NCBI GenBank assembly: GCA_963809825.1 | Contig: CAWELJ010000011.1 | Coordinates: forward strand, 186,001-250,000 | From: Bog-473 sp963809825 | Lineage (GTDB): Bacteria; Actinomycetota; Acidimicrobiia; Acidimicrobiales; RAAP-2 | Reading direction: 5' to 3' | Length of the DNA stretch: 64,000 nt | In this document: in pieces, positions 1 through 7,997 of the stretch | Numbering within the stretch: the stretch's first letter is position 1 | Layout: each line of letters begins with the position of its first letter | Program-made: the position numbers and the translations under genes | The notes under the pieces: model-generated | Databases searched by the model: none | Seen by the model: only the letters and a program-made list of their open reading frames with translations | What the model was told of the DNA's origin: nothing

Positions 1-55
1 GTCGGGACCGGCTCAGCCGGATCTGCCGCGGTGCCGATGTCCGTCGCCTGCCATT

Positions 56-790
56 GTGGTCCGGGTGATCGTCGGTGACCGGCCCCGGGCGCAGGCCGGG
101 CGCCCGACGGTGGCCGGCATCGACGGCTGCCGGAGCGGCTGGGTGGTGGCGACGGTGCCGGCGGCCGGCGGCGCCCCGCGGTCCGTCGAGGTGGTGGCGG
201 ACCTCCGTGGCGTGGTCGCCGCCCTCGAGGCCGGGCACCTGGCCGCGGCGGCGATCGACATCCCGATCGGGCTGCCGGCGGCCGCCACCCGGCGCTGCGA
301 CGTCGAGGCGCGCCGGTTGCTCGGCCCGCGGCGGTCCTCGGTCTTCCCCGCCCCGGTGCGCGCCGTGCTCGCGGCGGCGAGCTACGCCGAGGCGTGCGCG
401 GCGTCCCGGGCGGCGTCCGGCAAGGCCGTCTCGAAGCAGCTGTTCAACATCGTCGCCAAGATCCGCCAGGTCGACGCGGTGATGTCACCCGTCCTTCAGG
501 AGCGCCTCTTCGAGATGTGCCCCGAGCTGAGCTTCGCCCAGCTCGCCGGCGCACCGATGGGACACGCCAAGAAGACGGCCGCGGGACGGCTCGAACGGCT
601 GGCGGCATTGCGCGGTCCGTTCCCGGGCATCGGCACGGAAGGCGCGGGGCGCATCCGTGGTGCGCAACCCGACGACGTCCTCGATGCGATGGTCGGCGCC
701 TGGACGGCGCGCCGCTATGTGGCCGGGGAGCACCTGCACCTGGGCGGCGAGCGCGACCAGCGGGGGTTGCGCATGGAGATCATCGCCTGA
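56..790 (+). CDS. DUF429 family protein (predicted RNase H-fold nuclease)
   Basis: This 244-residue protein matches the DUF429 family, which is predicted to have an RNase H-like fold; its substrate is not known. The family signature is visible near the N-terminus as GIDGCRSGWVVA, followed by AAIDIPIGLP and then a CD..AR..LG..RSSVFPAPVR block, so the conserved acidic positions are kept. The GTG at 56 gives the longest form. A -10-like CATTGT at 52-57 lies seven bases before the in-frame GTG at 65, so a leaderless start at 65 is equally possible. It converges on the next gene. The family assignment is firm, but no pathway can be inferred from the neighbours. Confidence 0.85.
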   Translation: MVRVIVGDRPRAQAGRPTVAGIDGCRSGWVVATVPAAGGAPRSVEVVADLRGVVAALEAGHLAAAAIDIPIGLPAAATRRCDVEARRLLGPRRSSVFPAPVRAVLAAASYAEACAASRAASGKAVSKQLFNIVAKIRQVDAVMSPVLQERLFEMCPELSFAQLAGAPMGHAKKTAAGRLERLAALRGPFPGIGTEGAGRIRGAQPDDVLDAMVGAWTARRYVAGEHLHLGGERDQRGLRMEIIA

Positions 791-825
791 ACCGTCCCAA
801 CGCTCGGCGGGGGCCGTACAACTGA

Positions 826-1275
826 TCAGCGGCCGCCCCGGGGCCCGCCCGCGTAGAGGTCGAGGAATTCCGAGACCCGCAGGACTCGGAGGGCGCCGCG
901 CAGCAGCAGCGGGACGTGCTGCCGGTGCTCGTCGACGACGACCTCGGGCGCGCTGAGCTCGTACTCGCGACCCCGCGTGACCAGCCGCACGGCGCCGTGG
1001 GCGAACGCGTTCTTCACCCAGTCCGAGTCCCGGCCGTAGGTGAGCGCGATCCGGAAACCGTTCATCGTCCGGAACACCAGGACCGGTGTCCGGTACACGT
1101 TCCTGGTGCGGCGGCCCACATGGACGACGATCCCCATGCCGGGCAGCGTGCCGGCCACGTGCACGGACACCTTGTTGGTGACCGCCCGGTTCAGACGGGC
1201 CAGGCGGCGGCCGAGGCGCGGCGTCTGCGCCGCGGCGGGCGCCCGGGACGGCGGCCGCACGGAGTGCGCGCTCAT
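826..1275 (-). CDS. Nitroreductase / deazaflavin-dependent oxidoreductase family protein
   Basis: This is a small 149-residue protein of the split-barrel family that includes the mycobacterial F420-dependent nitroreductase Ddn. Family features are the GRRTRNVYRTPVLVF stretch near residue 55, followed by W-V-K-N and a typical GREYEL..PEVV strand. Known members bind deazaflavin F420 or a related flavin and reduce quinones or nitro compounds; the exact substrate here is unknown. The ATG overlaps the stop of the upstream SDR gene by four bases (ATGA), so the two are translationally coupled. The basic, proline-rich first 25 residues may be a flexible or membrane-associated tail. Confidence 0.75.
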   Translation of the reverse strand: MSAHSVRPPSRAPAAAQTPRLGRRLARLNRAVTNKVSVHVAGTLPGMGIVVHVGRRTRNVYRTPVLVFRTMNGFRIALTYGRDSDWVKNAFAHGAVRLVTRGREYELSAPEVVVDEHRQHVPLLLRGALRVLRVSEFLDLYAGGPRGGR

Positions 1276-2039
1276 ACCAGGGTGAGCCCACCGTCCACGG
1301 CCAGCACCTGCCCCGTGATGTAGCTGGCCTCGTCCGAGAGGAGGAACACGGCGGCGGCCGCGACCTCCCACGCCGTCCCCTGGCGACCGAGCGGCACCGG
1401 CGTGCGGGTCCGCGACGGCCGGCCGGCCGAGGCGGCCCGGCCGAGCGGCGTGTCGATCAGCCCCGGGGCGAGCACGTTGGCCCGGATGCCGCGGCGGGCG
1501 CCCTCGACGGCGACGTGGCGGCTGAGGCCGATGAGGCCCGCCTTGGAGGCGTCGTAGGCGGGGATGCGGCTGCCCGGCCGCAGGCCGGCCACCGAGCCCA
1601 TGAAGACGATGGAGGCGTTGTCCGAGAGCGCCACGAGAGCGCGTCGCACCAGCAGGAAATGGGAGCGCAGGTTGAGGGCGAAGGTGCGGTCCCACTCGTC
1701 GGGCGACGTGCCGGCGACGCCCATGCCGAACCCGGTGCCCACGTTGAGCACCAGCCCGTCGGGTGCCAACCCGGGCTCGTCGGACACTGCCAGGCGGCAG
1801 CCCTCCTCGGTCGTCACGTCGGCGACGACGACCGCCGCCTTGCCGCCCTCCTCGGTGATGAGGCGCCAGGTCTCCTCGACCGCCGCCTCGTCGCGGTCCA
1901 CGCAGACGACCGACGCCCCCTCGCGGGCGGCCCGCACGGCGATGGCCCGGCCGTTGCCGACCGGTGCGTCGGGGTCGCGCGAGGGCTGGGTGCCGGCGCC
2001 GATCACCGTGATGCACCGGCCGGAGAGGAGCGGGGTCAC
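1272..2039 (-). CDS. SDR family NAD(P)-dependent oxidoreductase
   Basis: A 255-residue short-chain dehydrogenase. The nucleotide-binding motif near residue 12 is unusual (GAGTQPSRDPDAPVGNG, a glycine motif with an insertion), followed by a D-R-D segment after beta 2 that favours NAD. The catalytic region shows S (FMGSVAG) and Y-x-x-x-K (YDASK), and the C-terminus has the usual ITGQVLAVDGGLTLV ending. The start is a GTG at 2039. The gene is coupled by a 4-base overlap to the deazaflavin reductase gene downstream. The family is certain; the substrate is unknown. Confidence 0.85.
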   Translation of the reverse strand: MTPLLSGRCITVIGAGTQPSRDPDAPVGNGRAIAVRAAREGASVVCVDRDEAAVEETWRLITEEGGKAAVVVADVTTEEGCRLAVSDEPGLAPDGLVLNVGTGFGMGVAGTSPDEWDRTFALNLRSHFLLVRRALVALSDNASIVFMGSVAGLRPGSRIPAYDASKAGLIGLSRHVAVEGARRGIRANVLAPGLIDTPLGRAASAGRPSRTRTPVPLGRQGTAWEVAAAAVFLLSDEASYITGQVLAVDGGLTLV

Positions 2040-2062
2040 CGGCACACCGGCATCCGCGCCGC

Positions 2063-2650
2063 CTACGCCGCCGGCCCGCCCGGCACGGCGAGCGCCAGCG
2101 CCTCGGCGCGGGGCTCGAGCTCGATGCGCAGGGAGCGCAGCACCGTGGTCAGCATGAGGTAGTGGGCGATCAGCATCAGGAGCTCGATGAGCTCGCCGGC
2201 ATCGAGCAGCGCGGCCAGGGCGTCCCAGGTCGCATCCGACACCGCGCCGCCGTCCGCCGTCTCGTCGACGGCCTCCAGCGCGGCCCGCTCGAGCGGGGAC
2301 CACCCGACCGCCTCGAGGCCACCGCCCAGGGCGGCCAGCTCGGCCGGGGTGACGCCCTGGGCCGCACCGAGCTCGATGTGTTGCGCCCACTCGTAGCGCC
2401 CGTCGAAGCGACAGGCCGTACGCAGGATCACGAGCTCGCGCAGCCGGGCGGGCAGCCGTCCCGCCAGGAGCGCCCCACCGAAGCCGAGCCAGCGGCGGAA
2501 CAGCTCGGGATCGGCCCGGCCCAGCGTGGTGAAGATGTGCATCGGCTCCGTCGTCCCGCCGGGTGAGCGCTCGAGCAGCCGGATCAGCCGCTCGTCCCAC
2601 TCGCCGGCCGGCATGGGTGCGATTCGGGGTCCGGGTCCGGGTGCGGCCAT
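2063..2650 (-). CDS. Carboxymuconolactone decarboxylase (CMD/AhpD-like) family protein
   Basis: A 195-residue all-helical CMD-family protein. The family core RELVILRTACRF..RYEWAQH lies around residues 70-92, but the CxxC pair of true AhpD peroxidases is absent. It is therefore more like the gamma-carboxymuconolactone decarboxylase branch or an uncharacterised relative. The ATG at 2650 is preceded on its own strand by TACGAT (2657-2662) with a 6-base gap, so the mRNA is probably leaderless. It lies 23 bases upstream of the SDR start, so the three genes 2650 to 826 can form one operon. Confidence 0.75.
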   Translation of the reverse strand: MAAPGPGPRIAPMPAGEWDERLIRLLERSPGGTTEPMHIFTTLGRADPELFRRWLGFGGALLAGRLPARLRELVILRTACRFDGRYEWAQHIELGAAQGVTPAELAALGGGLEAVGWSPLERAALEAVDETADGGAVSDATWDALAALLDAGELIELLMLIAHYLMLTTVLRSLRIELEPRAEALALAVPGGPAA

Positions 2651-2656
2651 GGCCGC

Positions 2657-2662
2657 ATCGTA
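2657..2662 (-). promoter_or_regulatory. -10 box of a leaderless CMD-family transcript
   Basis: TACGAT on the minus strand, six bases before the ATG at 2650. This spacing places the transcription start at or next to the start codon, and there is no Shine-Dalgarno sequence. Confidence 0.5.
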
Positions 2663-2725
2663 GGACCGCCGGCCGGGCCGGGGCCGGGAACGGTCCGCGG
2701 CGGGCCCCGGCGGGGTGAGCCGAGC

Positions 2726-3391
2726 TCAGCGCAGGGGCCGGAACCCGATGGGCGGCGGCTCGGTGCCCGGCAGCGGGCGGATGTCGGCGTCGGGCCGGCT
2801 GACCTCGTCGAGGAGGCCGTAGTCCAACGCCTCGGCCGCGCTGAGGAAGCGGCCACGCTCCACGTCCTCCTCGACGGAGGCGGCCGGCTTGCCCACGGCG
2901 GCGGCCACGCGCTCGCAGAAGCGGCGCCGCTCCCCCGCCCGCAGCTCGGCCCACTGGGCCACGTTGCGCACATGGGCCTCGAGCTCGGTGCGGGGCTCGC
3001 GCAGGGAGAAGCGGGTGCTCGGCAGGGCGGCCCGGTGCGCGCAGACGGCGACCACACCGACGGCCCCGGCGCCCACCTGACCGAGGCACAACGCCCGCAC
3101 GGGAACCCCCATCAGCTCGATCACGTCCATGAGCGTCAGCGCCGGGGCGAGGCCCGCCTCACCGCAGTCGACGCGGAGGGTCACAGGCTCGTCGCCCTCC
3201 GCGTCGAGCGTCATGAGCAGCGCCGAGACGCGCATGACCGACGAATCGTCGAGGGGGCCGTGGAGCAGGACGACCCGCTGCTCGATCAGCCGGCGGGCGA
3301 GGATCTCGGACAGGGGCTCGGGCGCGGCCCCGCCGTCCCGGGCGCCCGGTGCCGGCAGCCACGGCCAGTCGCGTTCGTCGCCGTCACGCAT
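2726..3391 (-). CDS. Catalytically dead ClpP-like (S14 fold) protein
   Basis: A 221-residue protein with the ClpP fold pattern: LIEQRVVLLHGPLDD at the N-terminus, a central GVPVRALCLGQVGAG block and AEALDYGLLDEV near the C-terminus. The positions equal to the catalytic serine (GMSMSA in ClpP, here GQVGAGA) and the histidine (MIHQ in ClpP, here SLRE) are replaced, so it should not be a peptidase. It overlaps the XRE regulator gene by eight bases and is divergent from an intact ClpP. It could be a regulatory or structural subunit of a mixed ClpP ring, or an adaptor; both roles are inference. The start at 3391 was chosen because of coupling to the XRE gene. Confidence 0.7.
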   Translation of the reverse strand: MRDGDERDWPWLPAPGARDGGAAPEPLSEILARRLIEQRVVLLHGPLDDSSVMRVSALLMTLDAEGDEPVTLRVDCGEAGLAPALTLMDVIELMGVPVRALCLGQVGAGAVGVVAVCAHRAALPSTRFSLREPRTELEAHVRNVAQWAELRAGERRRFCERVAAAVGKPAASVEEDVERGRFLSAAEALDYGLLDEVSRPDADIRPLPGTEPPPIGFRPLR

Positions 3392-3641
3392 GCTCGATCC
3401 TCCATTCCAGCCGCGCCCCCAGGGCCGACGAGTAGCGCTCCACGGTCGAGAGGCGGGCATCGAGGTCGCCCGCCTCGAAGCGCGCCACGGCCGACTGCGA
3501 GGTGCCCATGCGGGCCGCCACCTCGGCCTGGGACAGCCCGAGCTCCCGGCGGAGCGAGGTCAGCTGCCCCGAGACCGAGCGCCGCCGCTCGGCCATCTCG
3601 CGGAAGCCCGGGAACACGGTCGGATGGCTGCGCTCGCTCAC
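3384..3641 (-). CDS. XRE-family helix-turn-helix regulator
   Basis: An 85-residue DNA-binding protein with a clear HTH_3 domain: ELGLSQAEVAARMGTSQSAVARFEAGD, then the third and fourth helices LSTVERYSSALGARLEW. Its gene is the first of a two-gene unit with the ClpP-like protein and is divergent from clpP. The GTG start at 3641 follows GATAAT (minus strand, 3650-3655) by eight bases, so it is probably leaderless. An imperfect palindrome in the shared promoter is a likely operator for autoregulation and clpP control. In Streptomyces a small HTH protein (PopR) controls a second clpP operon; whether this is a functional analogue is inference. Confidence 0.8.
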   Translation of the reverse strand: MSERSHPTVFPGFREMAERRRSVSGQLTSLRRELGLSQAEVAARMGTSQSAVARFEAGDLDARLSTVERYSSALGARLEWRIEHA

Positions 3642-3649
3642 GGTGACCC

Positions 3650-3670
3650 ATTATCTCATATTTGATATAT
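3650..3670. promoter_or_regulatory. Divergent promoter and imperfect palindrome between XRE gene and clpP
   Basis: This AT-rich island stands out in GC-rich sequence. ATCTCATATTTGATAT (3653-3668) is an imperfect inverted repeat in which 12 of 16 positions match its own complement. It contains a -10-like GATAAT for the minus-strand XRE gene (3655-3650) and GATATAT (3664-3670) for clpP on the plus strand. One repressor bound here would cover both promoters, and the XRE protein is the obvious candidate. Confidence 0.55.
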
Positions 3671-3707
3671 CGTGGGAACGACCACAGTAGAGAGGAGCGC
3701 CCCGACC

Positions 3708-4400
3708 ATGAGCCCGAGCCCGCGACACCGCAGCCCGCAGCACCCGCGCCCGGCCGGCCCCGAGGGCCTGCACCAGGTCCTCGTCCCCACCGTGATCGAG
3801 GAGGGGAACCGGGGCGACCGCGCCTTCGACATCTACTCGCAGCTGCTGCGCGAGCGCATCGTGTTCCTCGGCCAGGAGGTGGACGACCAGGTGGCCAACC
3901 TGATCATCTCGCAGATGCTCTTCCTCGAGGCCCAGAACAACGAGCGGGACATCTACCTCTACATCAACTCCCCGGGGGGCGTGGCCTACGCCGGCATGGC
4001 GATCTACGACGTCATGCAGCATGTCGAGCCGGACGTGTCGACCATCTGTGTCGGCATGGGGATGTCGGCCGCCGCCATGATCCTCTCGGGCGGTGCGGCG
4101 GGGAAGCGCTTCGCGCTGCCCAACGCGCGCATCATGATCCACCAGGGCTCCGCCGGCACGCGGGGCGCCCCCTCGGACATGGAGATCCAGCTGCGCGAGG
4201 TGCTGTCGCTCACCCGGCGCATGTCCGAGATCATCGCCCACCACACCGGACGGCCCGTCGAGCAGGTGGCGCTGGACATCGACCGCGACCACTACATGAC
4301 GGCCGGTGAGGCCCGTGACTACGGGATCATCGACGACATCATCCTCCCCCGCCGCGGCCTGTGTGCGCCCGAGCCGGAGCTGCAGGTGGCCAGCGCCTGA
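3708..4400 (+). CDS. clpP: ATP-dependent Clp protease proteolytic subunit ClpP
   Basis: A 230-residue ClpP with all catalytic residues: serine in GMGMSAAAMI, histidine in IMIHQGSAG and aspartate in DIDRDHYMTA. It forms the proteolytic barrel that degrades unfolded or tagged proteins together with a Clp ATPase. AGGAG at 3693-3697 lies ten bases before the ATG at 3708; an in-frame GTG at 3672 touches the -10 region and is unlikely to be used. The N-terminal 25 residues are rich in Pro, Arg and His and may be a propeptide. Its lone position, opposite an XRE gene and an inactive ClpP-like gene, suggests an accessory ClpP rather than the essential clpP1P2 pair. Confidence 0.93.
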   Translation: MSPSPRHRSPQHPRPAGPEGLHQVLVPTVIEEGNRGDRAFDIYSQLLRERIVFLGQEVDDQVANLIISQMLFLEAQNNERDIYLYINSPGGVAYAGMAIYDVMQHVEPDVSTICVGMGMSAAAMILSGGAAGKRFALPNARIMIHQGSAGTRGAPSDMEIQLREVLSLTRRMSEIIAHHTGRPVEQVALDIDRDHYMTAGEARDYGIIDDIILPRRGLCAPEPELQVASA

Positions 4401-4494
4401 GCTGCGCCCGAGCAGGTCGTCTCCCGCCCCGGCCGGCACCTTCGCCGCAGGGGTCGGGCCGCTTCGCACCGGCACGGCCCCGCCGCATAAGGTG

Positions 4495-4512
4495 GGTGAC
4501 ACCGGTGTCAGG
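4495..4512. promoter_or_regulatory. Candidate TetR operator, site A (amidohydrolase promoter)
   Basis: GGTGACACCGGTGTCAGG, containing the perfect 14-base palindrome TGACACCGGTGTCA (4497-4510). It has the same core (TGAC-N6-GTCA) as five other promoters in the window. TAAGGT at 4488-4493 is a good -10 box that would place the transcription start inside the palindrome, as expected for repression. The amidohydrolase ATG lies 24 bases downstream. Confidence 0.7.
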
Positions 4513-4536
4513 GAACGGCCGAAGGGGAGGACCGAG

Positions 4537-5832
4537 ATGCGTACGGAAGACATGATCCTGGTCAGCGTGGACGATCACGTGATCGAGCCCAGGGGGATGT
4601 TCGACGGGCTGTTGCCGGCCAAGTACCAGGACGCGGCGCCCAAGCTCATCCGCCTCGAGGACGGGACCGACGTCTGGGTCTACGACGGCAACACGATCCC
4701 CAACGTCGGCCTGAACGCCGTGGTGGGCCGGCCGCCCGAGGAGTACGGGATCGAGCCCACGTCGCTCGAGGACATGCGGGTCGGCTGCTACGACGTCCAC
4801 GAGCGGGTCCGCGACATGTCGGTCAACGGCGTCCTGGGCTCCATGTGCTTCCCTTCCTTCCCTCAGTTCTGCGGCCAGCTCTTCGCCCGCCGCCAGGACA
4901 AGGACGAGGCACTGGCGATGGTGCGCGCCTACAACGACTGGCACATCGACAAGTGGTGCGGCGCCGAGCCCGGGCGCTTCATCCCGCTGTCCATCCCCGT
5001 CATCTGGGACCCCGAGCTCGGGGCCGAGGAGGTGCGCCGGGTGGCCAAGAAGGGCTGCCACGCGGTCACGTTCTCCGAGAACCCCGAGAAGCTGGGGTGG
5101 CCCTCGTTGCACAACGACCACTGGGACCCCTTCTGGACGGCGTGCGCCGACGAGGGCACGGTCGTCTGCATGCACCTCGGCTCGTCCTCGCAGATCCTCA
5201 TGACGTCGGTGGAGGCGCCGATCGACGTGATGATCAGCCTCCAGCCGATCAACATGGTGCAGGCGGCCGCCGACCTGGTCTGGTCGCCGATCCTGCGCAA
5301 GTACAAGGACCTCCATTTCGCCCTGTCCGAGGGAGGGATCGGCTGGATCCCCTACGCGCTGGAGCGCATCGACTACGTCTACGAGCACCACCACAAGTGG
5401 ACGGGCCAGGACTTCGGCGACCAACTCCCGAGCCAGGTCTTCAAGGACCGGGTCATCACCTGCTTCATCGACGACGCCTTCGGCGTGCAGAGCCGCGGGT
5501 ACCTGAACATCGACAACATCACCTGGGAGTGCGACTACCCCCACTCGGACTCGACGTGGCCCCAGGCACCCGAGGCCCTGATGAAGTACCTCGAGGGCGT
5601 GTCGGACCAGGACATCGACAAGATCACCCACCTCAACGCCATGAAGCACTTCCAGTTCGACCCCTTCAGCGTCCGGCCGCGCGAGAAGTGCACGGTGCAG
5701 GCCCTGCGGGCCGAGGCGTCCGACGTCGACACGTCGCTCGTGTCGCGCGCCCGCGGGCAGACGCACGTCAACGACAAGGGCATCGTGAGCGTGAGCAGCT
5801 TTACGACTCGCCTCGGCCAGGACAAGGACTGA
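4537..5832 (+). CDS. Amidohydrolase family protein (Amidohydro_2, TIM barrel)
   Basis: A 431-residue metal-dependent hydrolase or decarboxylase of the Amidohydro_2 family (relatives of ACMSD and 2-pyrone-4,6-dicarboxylate hydrolase). Visible features are SVDDHVIEP at the N-terminus in place of the usual H-x-H, CMHLG near the middle and the late ECDYPHSDSTWP motif that carries the metal-binding aspartate and histidine. GGGGAGG at 4524-4530 fixes the ATG at 4537. It is preceded by operator site A and followed after 81 bases by an enoyl-CoA hydratase, which suggests they act in one catabolic route. The substrate is unknown. Confidence 0.85.
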   Translation: MRTEDMILVSVDDHVIEPRGMFDGLLPAKYQDAAPKLIRLEDGTDVWVYDGNTIPNVGLNAVVGRPPEEYGIEPTSLEDMRVGCYDVHERVRDMSVNGVLGSMCFPSFPQFCGQLFARRQDKDEALAMVRAYNDWHIDKWCGAEPGRFIPLSIPVIWDPELGAEEVRRVAKKGCHAVTFSENPEKLGWPSLHNDHWDPFWTACADEGTVVCMHLGSSSQILMTSVEAPIDVMISLQPINMVQAAADLVWSPILRKYKDLHFALSEGGIGWIPYALERIDYVYEHHHKWTGQDFGDQLPSQVFKDRVITCFIDDAFGVQSRGYLNIDNITWECDYPHSDSTWPQAPEALMKYLEGVSDQDIDKITHLNAMKHFQFDPFSVRPREKCTVQALRAEASDVDTSLVSRARGQTHVNDKGIVSVSSFTTRLGQDKD

Positions 5833-5913
5833 CCAGCCGGCGCGCCGTCCGCACGGAGGAACGCGCGCCCCGAGCGCGACTCACCCCAACAGCCGCAGAA
5901 AGCACCGGAGGAC

Positions 5914-6726
5914 ATGTCGATCGACTACGCCGCGGGTGACGACCACATCGTCACCATCACGATCAACCGCCCCGAAGCGCGCAATTCGATGGACATGGAG
6001 CACTTCTTCCAGCTGCGCTCGGCCTGGGACCGCTTCGGTGAGGACGACGGCGCCTATGTCGCCATCGTCACCGGCGTGGGCCGGGACTTCTGCGTCGGCG
6101 CCGACCTCAAGACCTACATCCCCCAGATCACCGAGCTCCAGCGCAAGATGAAGGGCGGGCAGCGGCCCGAGGAGCTCGGCGGGTACAGGCTCGACGACGG
6201 GGTGAAGGCCGTCCTGCGCGGCACCAAGCTCTACAAGCCGATCATCGCCGCCGTCAACGGCACCTGCGTGGCCGGCGGGATGGAGATGCTCGGCGGCACG
6301 GACCTCCGGGTGGCCAGCGACACCGCCACCTTCGGGGTCATGGAGCCCAAGCGGGGCCTCTTCGCCGGCGGCGGCACCACGGTGCGCCTGCCGCGCCAGG
6401 TCCCCTGGCCCGCCGCCATGGAGCTCCTGCTGTGCGCCGACCGGGTCCCGGCACAGCGTGCCTACGAGATGGGCCTGCTCAACGAGGTCTGCCGGCCCGC
6501 CGACCTGATGGAGCGCGCCTACGACTACGCCCACCGGATCACGGCCAACGGCCCCTTCGCCATCCGCAAGACGAAGGAGTCCGCGCTGCGCGGCCTGGCC
6601 ACGAACATGTCCGAGGCCTACAAGATCGAGTCGGAGATCTCCGGCGAGGTCTTCTCGAGCGAGGACGCCACGGAGGGGCCACTCGCCTTCGCAGAGAAGC
6701 GGGCGCCCAACTGGAAGAACCGCTGA
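5914..6726 (+). CDS. Enoyl-CoA hydratase/isomerase (crotonase) family protein
   Basis: A 270-residue crotonase-fold enzyme. The oxyanion-hole segments are FCVGADL (near residue 60) and NGTCVAGGMEM (116-125). Both glutamates used by true enoyl-CoA hydratases are present, at about residues 124 (GGMEM) and 144 (GVMEPKRG), so hydration of an enoyl-CoA is likely. An insertion of about 25 residues (KTYIPQITELQRKMKGGQRPEE) after the first motif is typical of longer environmental paralogues. It probably belongs to the amidohydrolase operon and would come under operator site A. Confidence 0.88.
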   Translation: MSIDYAAGDDHIVTITINRPEARNSMDMEHFFQLRSAWDRFGEDDGAYVAIVTGVGRDFCVGADLKTYIPQITELQRKMKGGQRPEELGGYRLDDGVKAVLRGTKLYKPIIAAVNGTCVAGGMEMLGGTDLRVASDTATFGVMEPKRGLFAGGGTTVRLPRQVPWPAAMELLLCADRVPAQRAYEMGLLNEVCRPADLMERAYDYAHRITANGPFAIRKTKESALRGLATNMSEAYKIESEISGEVFSSEDATEGPLAFAEKRAPNWKNR

Positions 6727-6748
6727 GGGGCGGCCACGCACGGACGTC

Positions 6749-7558
6749 TCAGCGCCGCTCCAGCGCATAGACCATCGTGACCTGATCCGTCTGGACCTGT
6801 GTGCCCGGTTCGACCGGCACCGCTGTCGACGGCCTCGCCACCGCGGCCGAGTCCGCGCCGTAGGCCTGCGGGTAGAGGGACGGCTGCGTGTTGTCGGTCA
6901 GGGAGCAGACCGGACCGAGCCTCCTGCCGGCCGCCGCCGCCATGGCGGCGGCGTGCGCCACCGCCTGGTGGACGGCATCGGCCCGGGCCCTGCCCTCCAC
7001 CTGGGCGGGGTCACCGAAGGAGAACGTGAGGGAGTCGATCTGCGCGGCGTCACCCGCCGCGTTCACGACGCCATCGATCGCGGCGCCGGCGGACGCCGTG
7101 TGGCGCAGCGTGGCGGTGACGGTGTTCGTCACCTGGTAGCCGGTGAGGGTGGGTACGCCCTTGGGGTAGGCGTACTGCGGCTGCAGGGTCAGACCCGTCG
7201 TCTGCATGTCCGACTGCGCCACTCCGTCGGCGCCCAGCGCCGACAGGGCCTGGCCGACCTGGGCGTTGTTGGCAGCCAGCGCGGCGCTGGACGACCCGGC
7301 CGTGGTGCTGAAGCCGAACACCGCGGTGAGCACGTCCGGCGGCGCCGAGGCCTGGCCGGTGCCCTGCACGGTGAGCCGGGAGGCCGAGGAGCCGCATCCC
7401 GCGGCCTGGACCGGAGTGGTCGCACCAGCGGAGGTGAGTGCGAGGCCGAGCCCGGCCCCACCGAGCAGCAGCGCCCCGACCGTCGCGGCGAACACCACCG
7501 CCCTGGTGCCGTGGGGCCGTCGCGGCGGGCGCGGGGGTACAGCATCTTCGTCGGCCAT
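6749..7558 (-). CDS. SIMPL-domain (DUF541) exported protein
   Basis: A 269-residue protein with a basic N-terminus, one membrane segment or signal anchor at about residues 19-45 (AVVFAATVGALLLGGAGLGLALT) and an extracytoplasmic SIMPL/DUF541 domain. Domain marks are LTVQGTGQASAPPDVLTAVFGFS at its start, LQPQYAY and the GYQVTNTVTATLR strand. The role of this family is poorly known; members have been linked to stress tolerance and envelope function. AGGAGG precedes the ATG. A single cysteine (AAGC) follows the membrane segment but does not fit a lipobox. Confidence 0.85.
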   Translation of the reverse strand: MADEDAVPPRPPRRPHGTRAVVFAATVGALLLGGAGLGLALTSAGATTPVQAAGCGSSASRLTVQGTGQASAPPDVLTAVFGFSTTAGSSSAALAANNAQVGQALSALGADGVAQSDMQTTGLTLQPQYAYPKGVPTLTGYQVTNTVTATLRHTASAGAAIDGVVNAAGDAAQIDSLTFSFGDPAQVEGRARADAVHQAVAHAAAMAAAAGRRLGPVCSLTDNTQPSLYPQAYGADSAAVARPSTAVPVEPGTQVQTDQVTMVYALERR

Positions 7559-7661
7559 GTCCCGGACCTCCTGTGTGCGGGCGTACCGCAGGAGAGACGC
7601 ACCGGGGTGCGATCCGGTTCGCGGGCCGGGCCGTTCCCGGGGATATCGGCCCGGCGCCGGG

Positions 7662-7988
7662 TCAGCCGGGCGGGGCGCTCCGGCGCAGGGCCAGCAGGGA
7701 GGGGAAGCCCACGACGAGGGTCTGCATCCGCCAACCCCGGGCGGGCAGGCCGCGCCGGCGGGCCATGCGGCCCGCGGCCAGCGCCTCCGTGGCGTGGATG
7801 ACCGCCGTCGCCACGAGGAGCGCCTGCAGGACCTCGCGCGGTGGAAGGGCGTCGCCGCTCATCTCACCCGCCCTGTCGTAGGCCGGCTTGCTCAGGGCCA
7901 GCTTCGACAGCACGACGATGCCGCCGTCGAGGAGGAGGAACCAGAGCCACGACGGGCGCACGACGCCGGAACGCGTTGTTCTTGCCAT
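7662..7988 (-). CDS. Small membrane protein, DUF4499/TMEM254-like
   Basis: A 108-residue protein with two or three hydrophobic segments (LWFLLLDGGIVVLSKLAL, LQALLVATAVIHATEALAAG and the tail QTLVVGFPSLLAL). The order of helix, ATEALAAGRMARRRG loop and QT..VGFPSL ending resembles the DUF4499/TMEM254 family, whose function is unknown. TAGAAC lies six bases before the ATG on the minus strand, suggesting a leaderless transcript. The family call is tentative. Confidence 0.55.
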   Translation of the reverse strand: MARTTRSGVVRPSWLWFLLLDGGIVVLSKLALSKPAYDRAGEMSGDALPPREVLQALLVATAVIHATEALAAGRMARRRGLPARGWRMQTLVVGFPSLLALRRSAPPG

Positions 7989-7997
7989 GCCCCTGTT

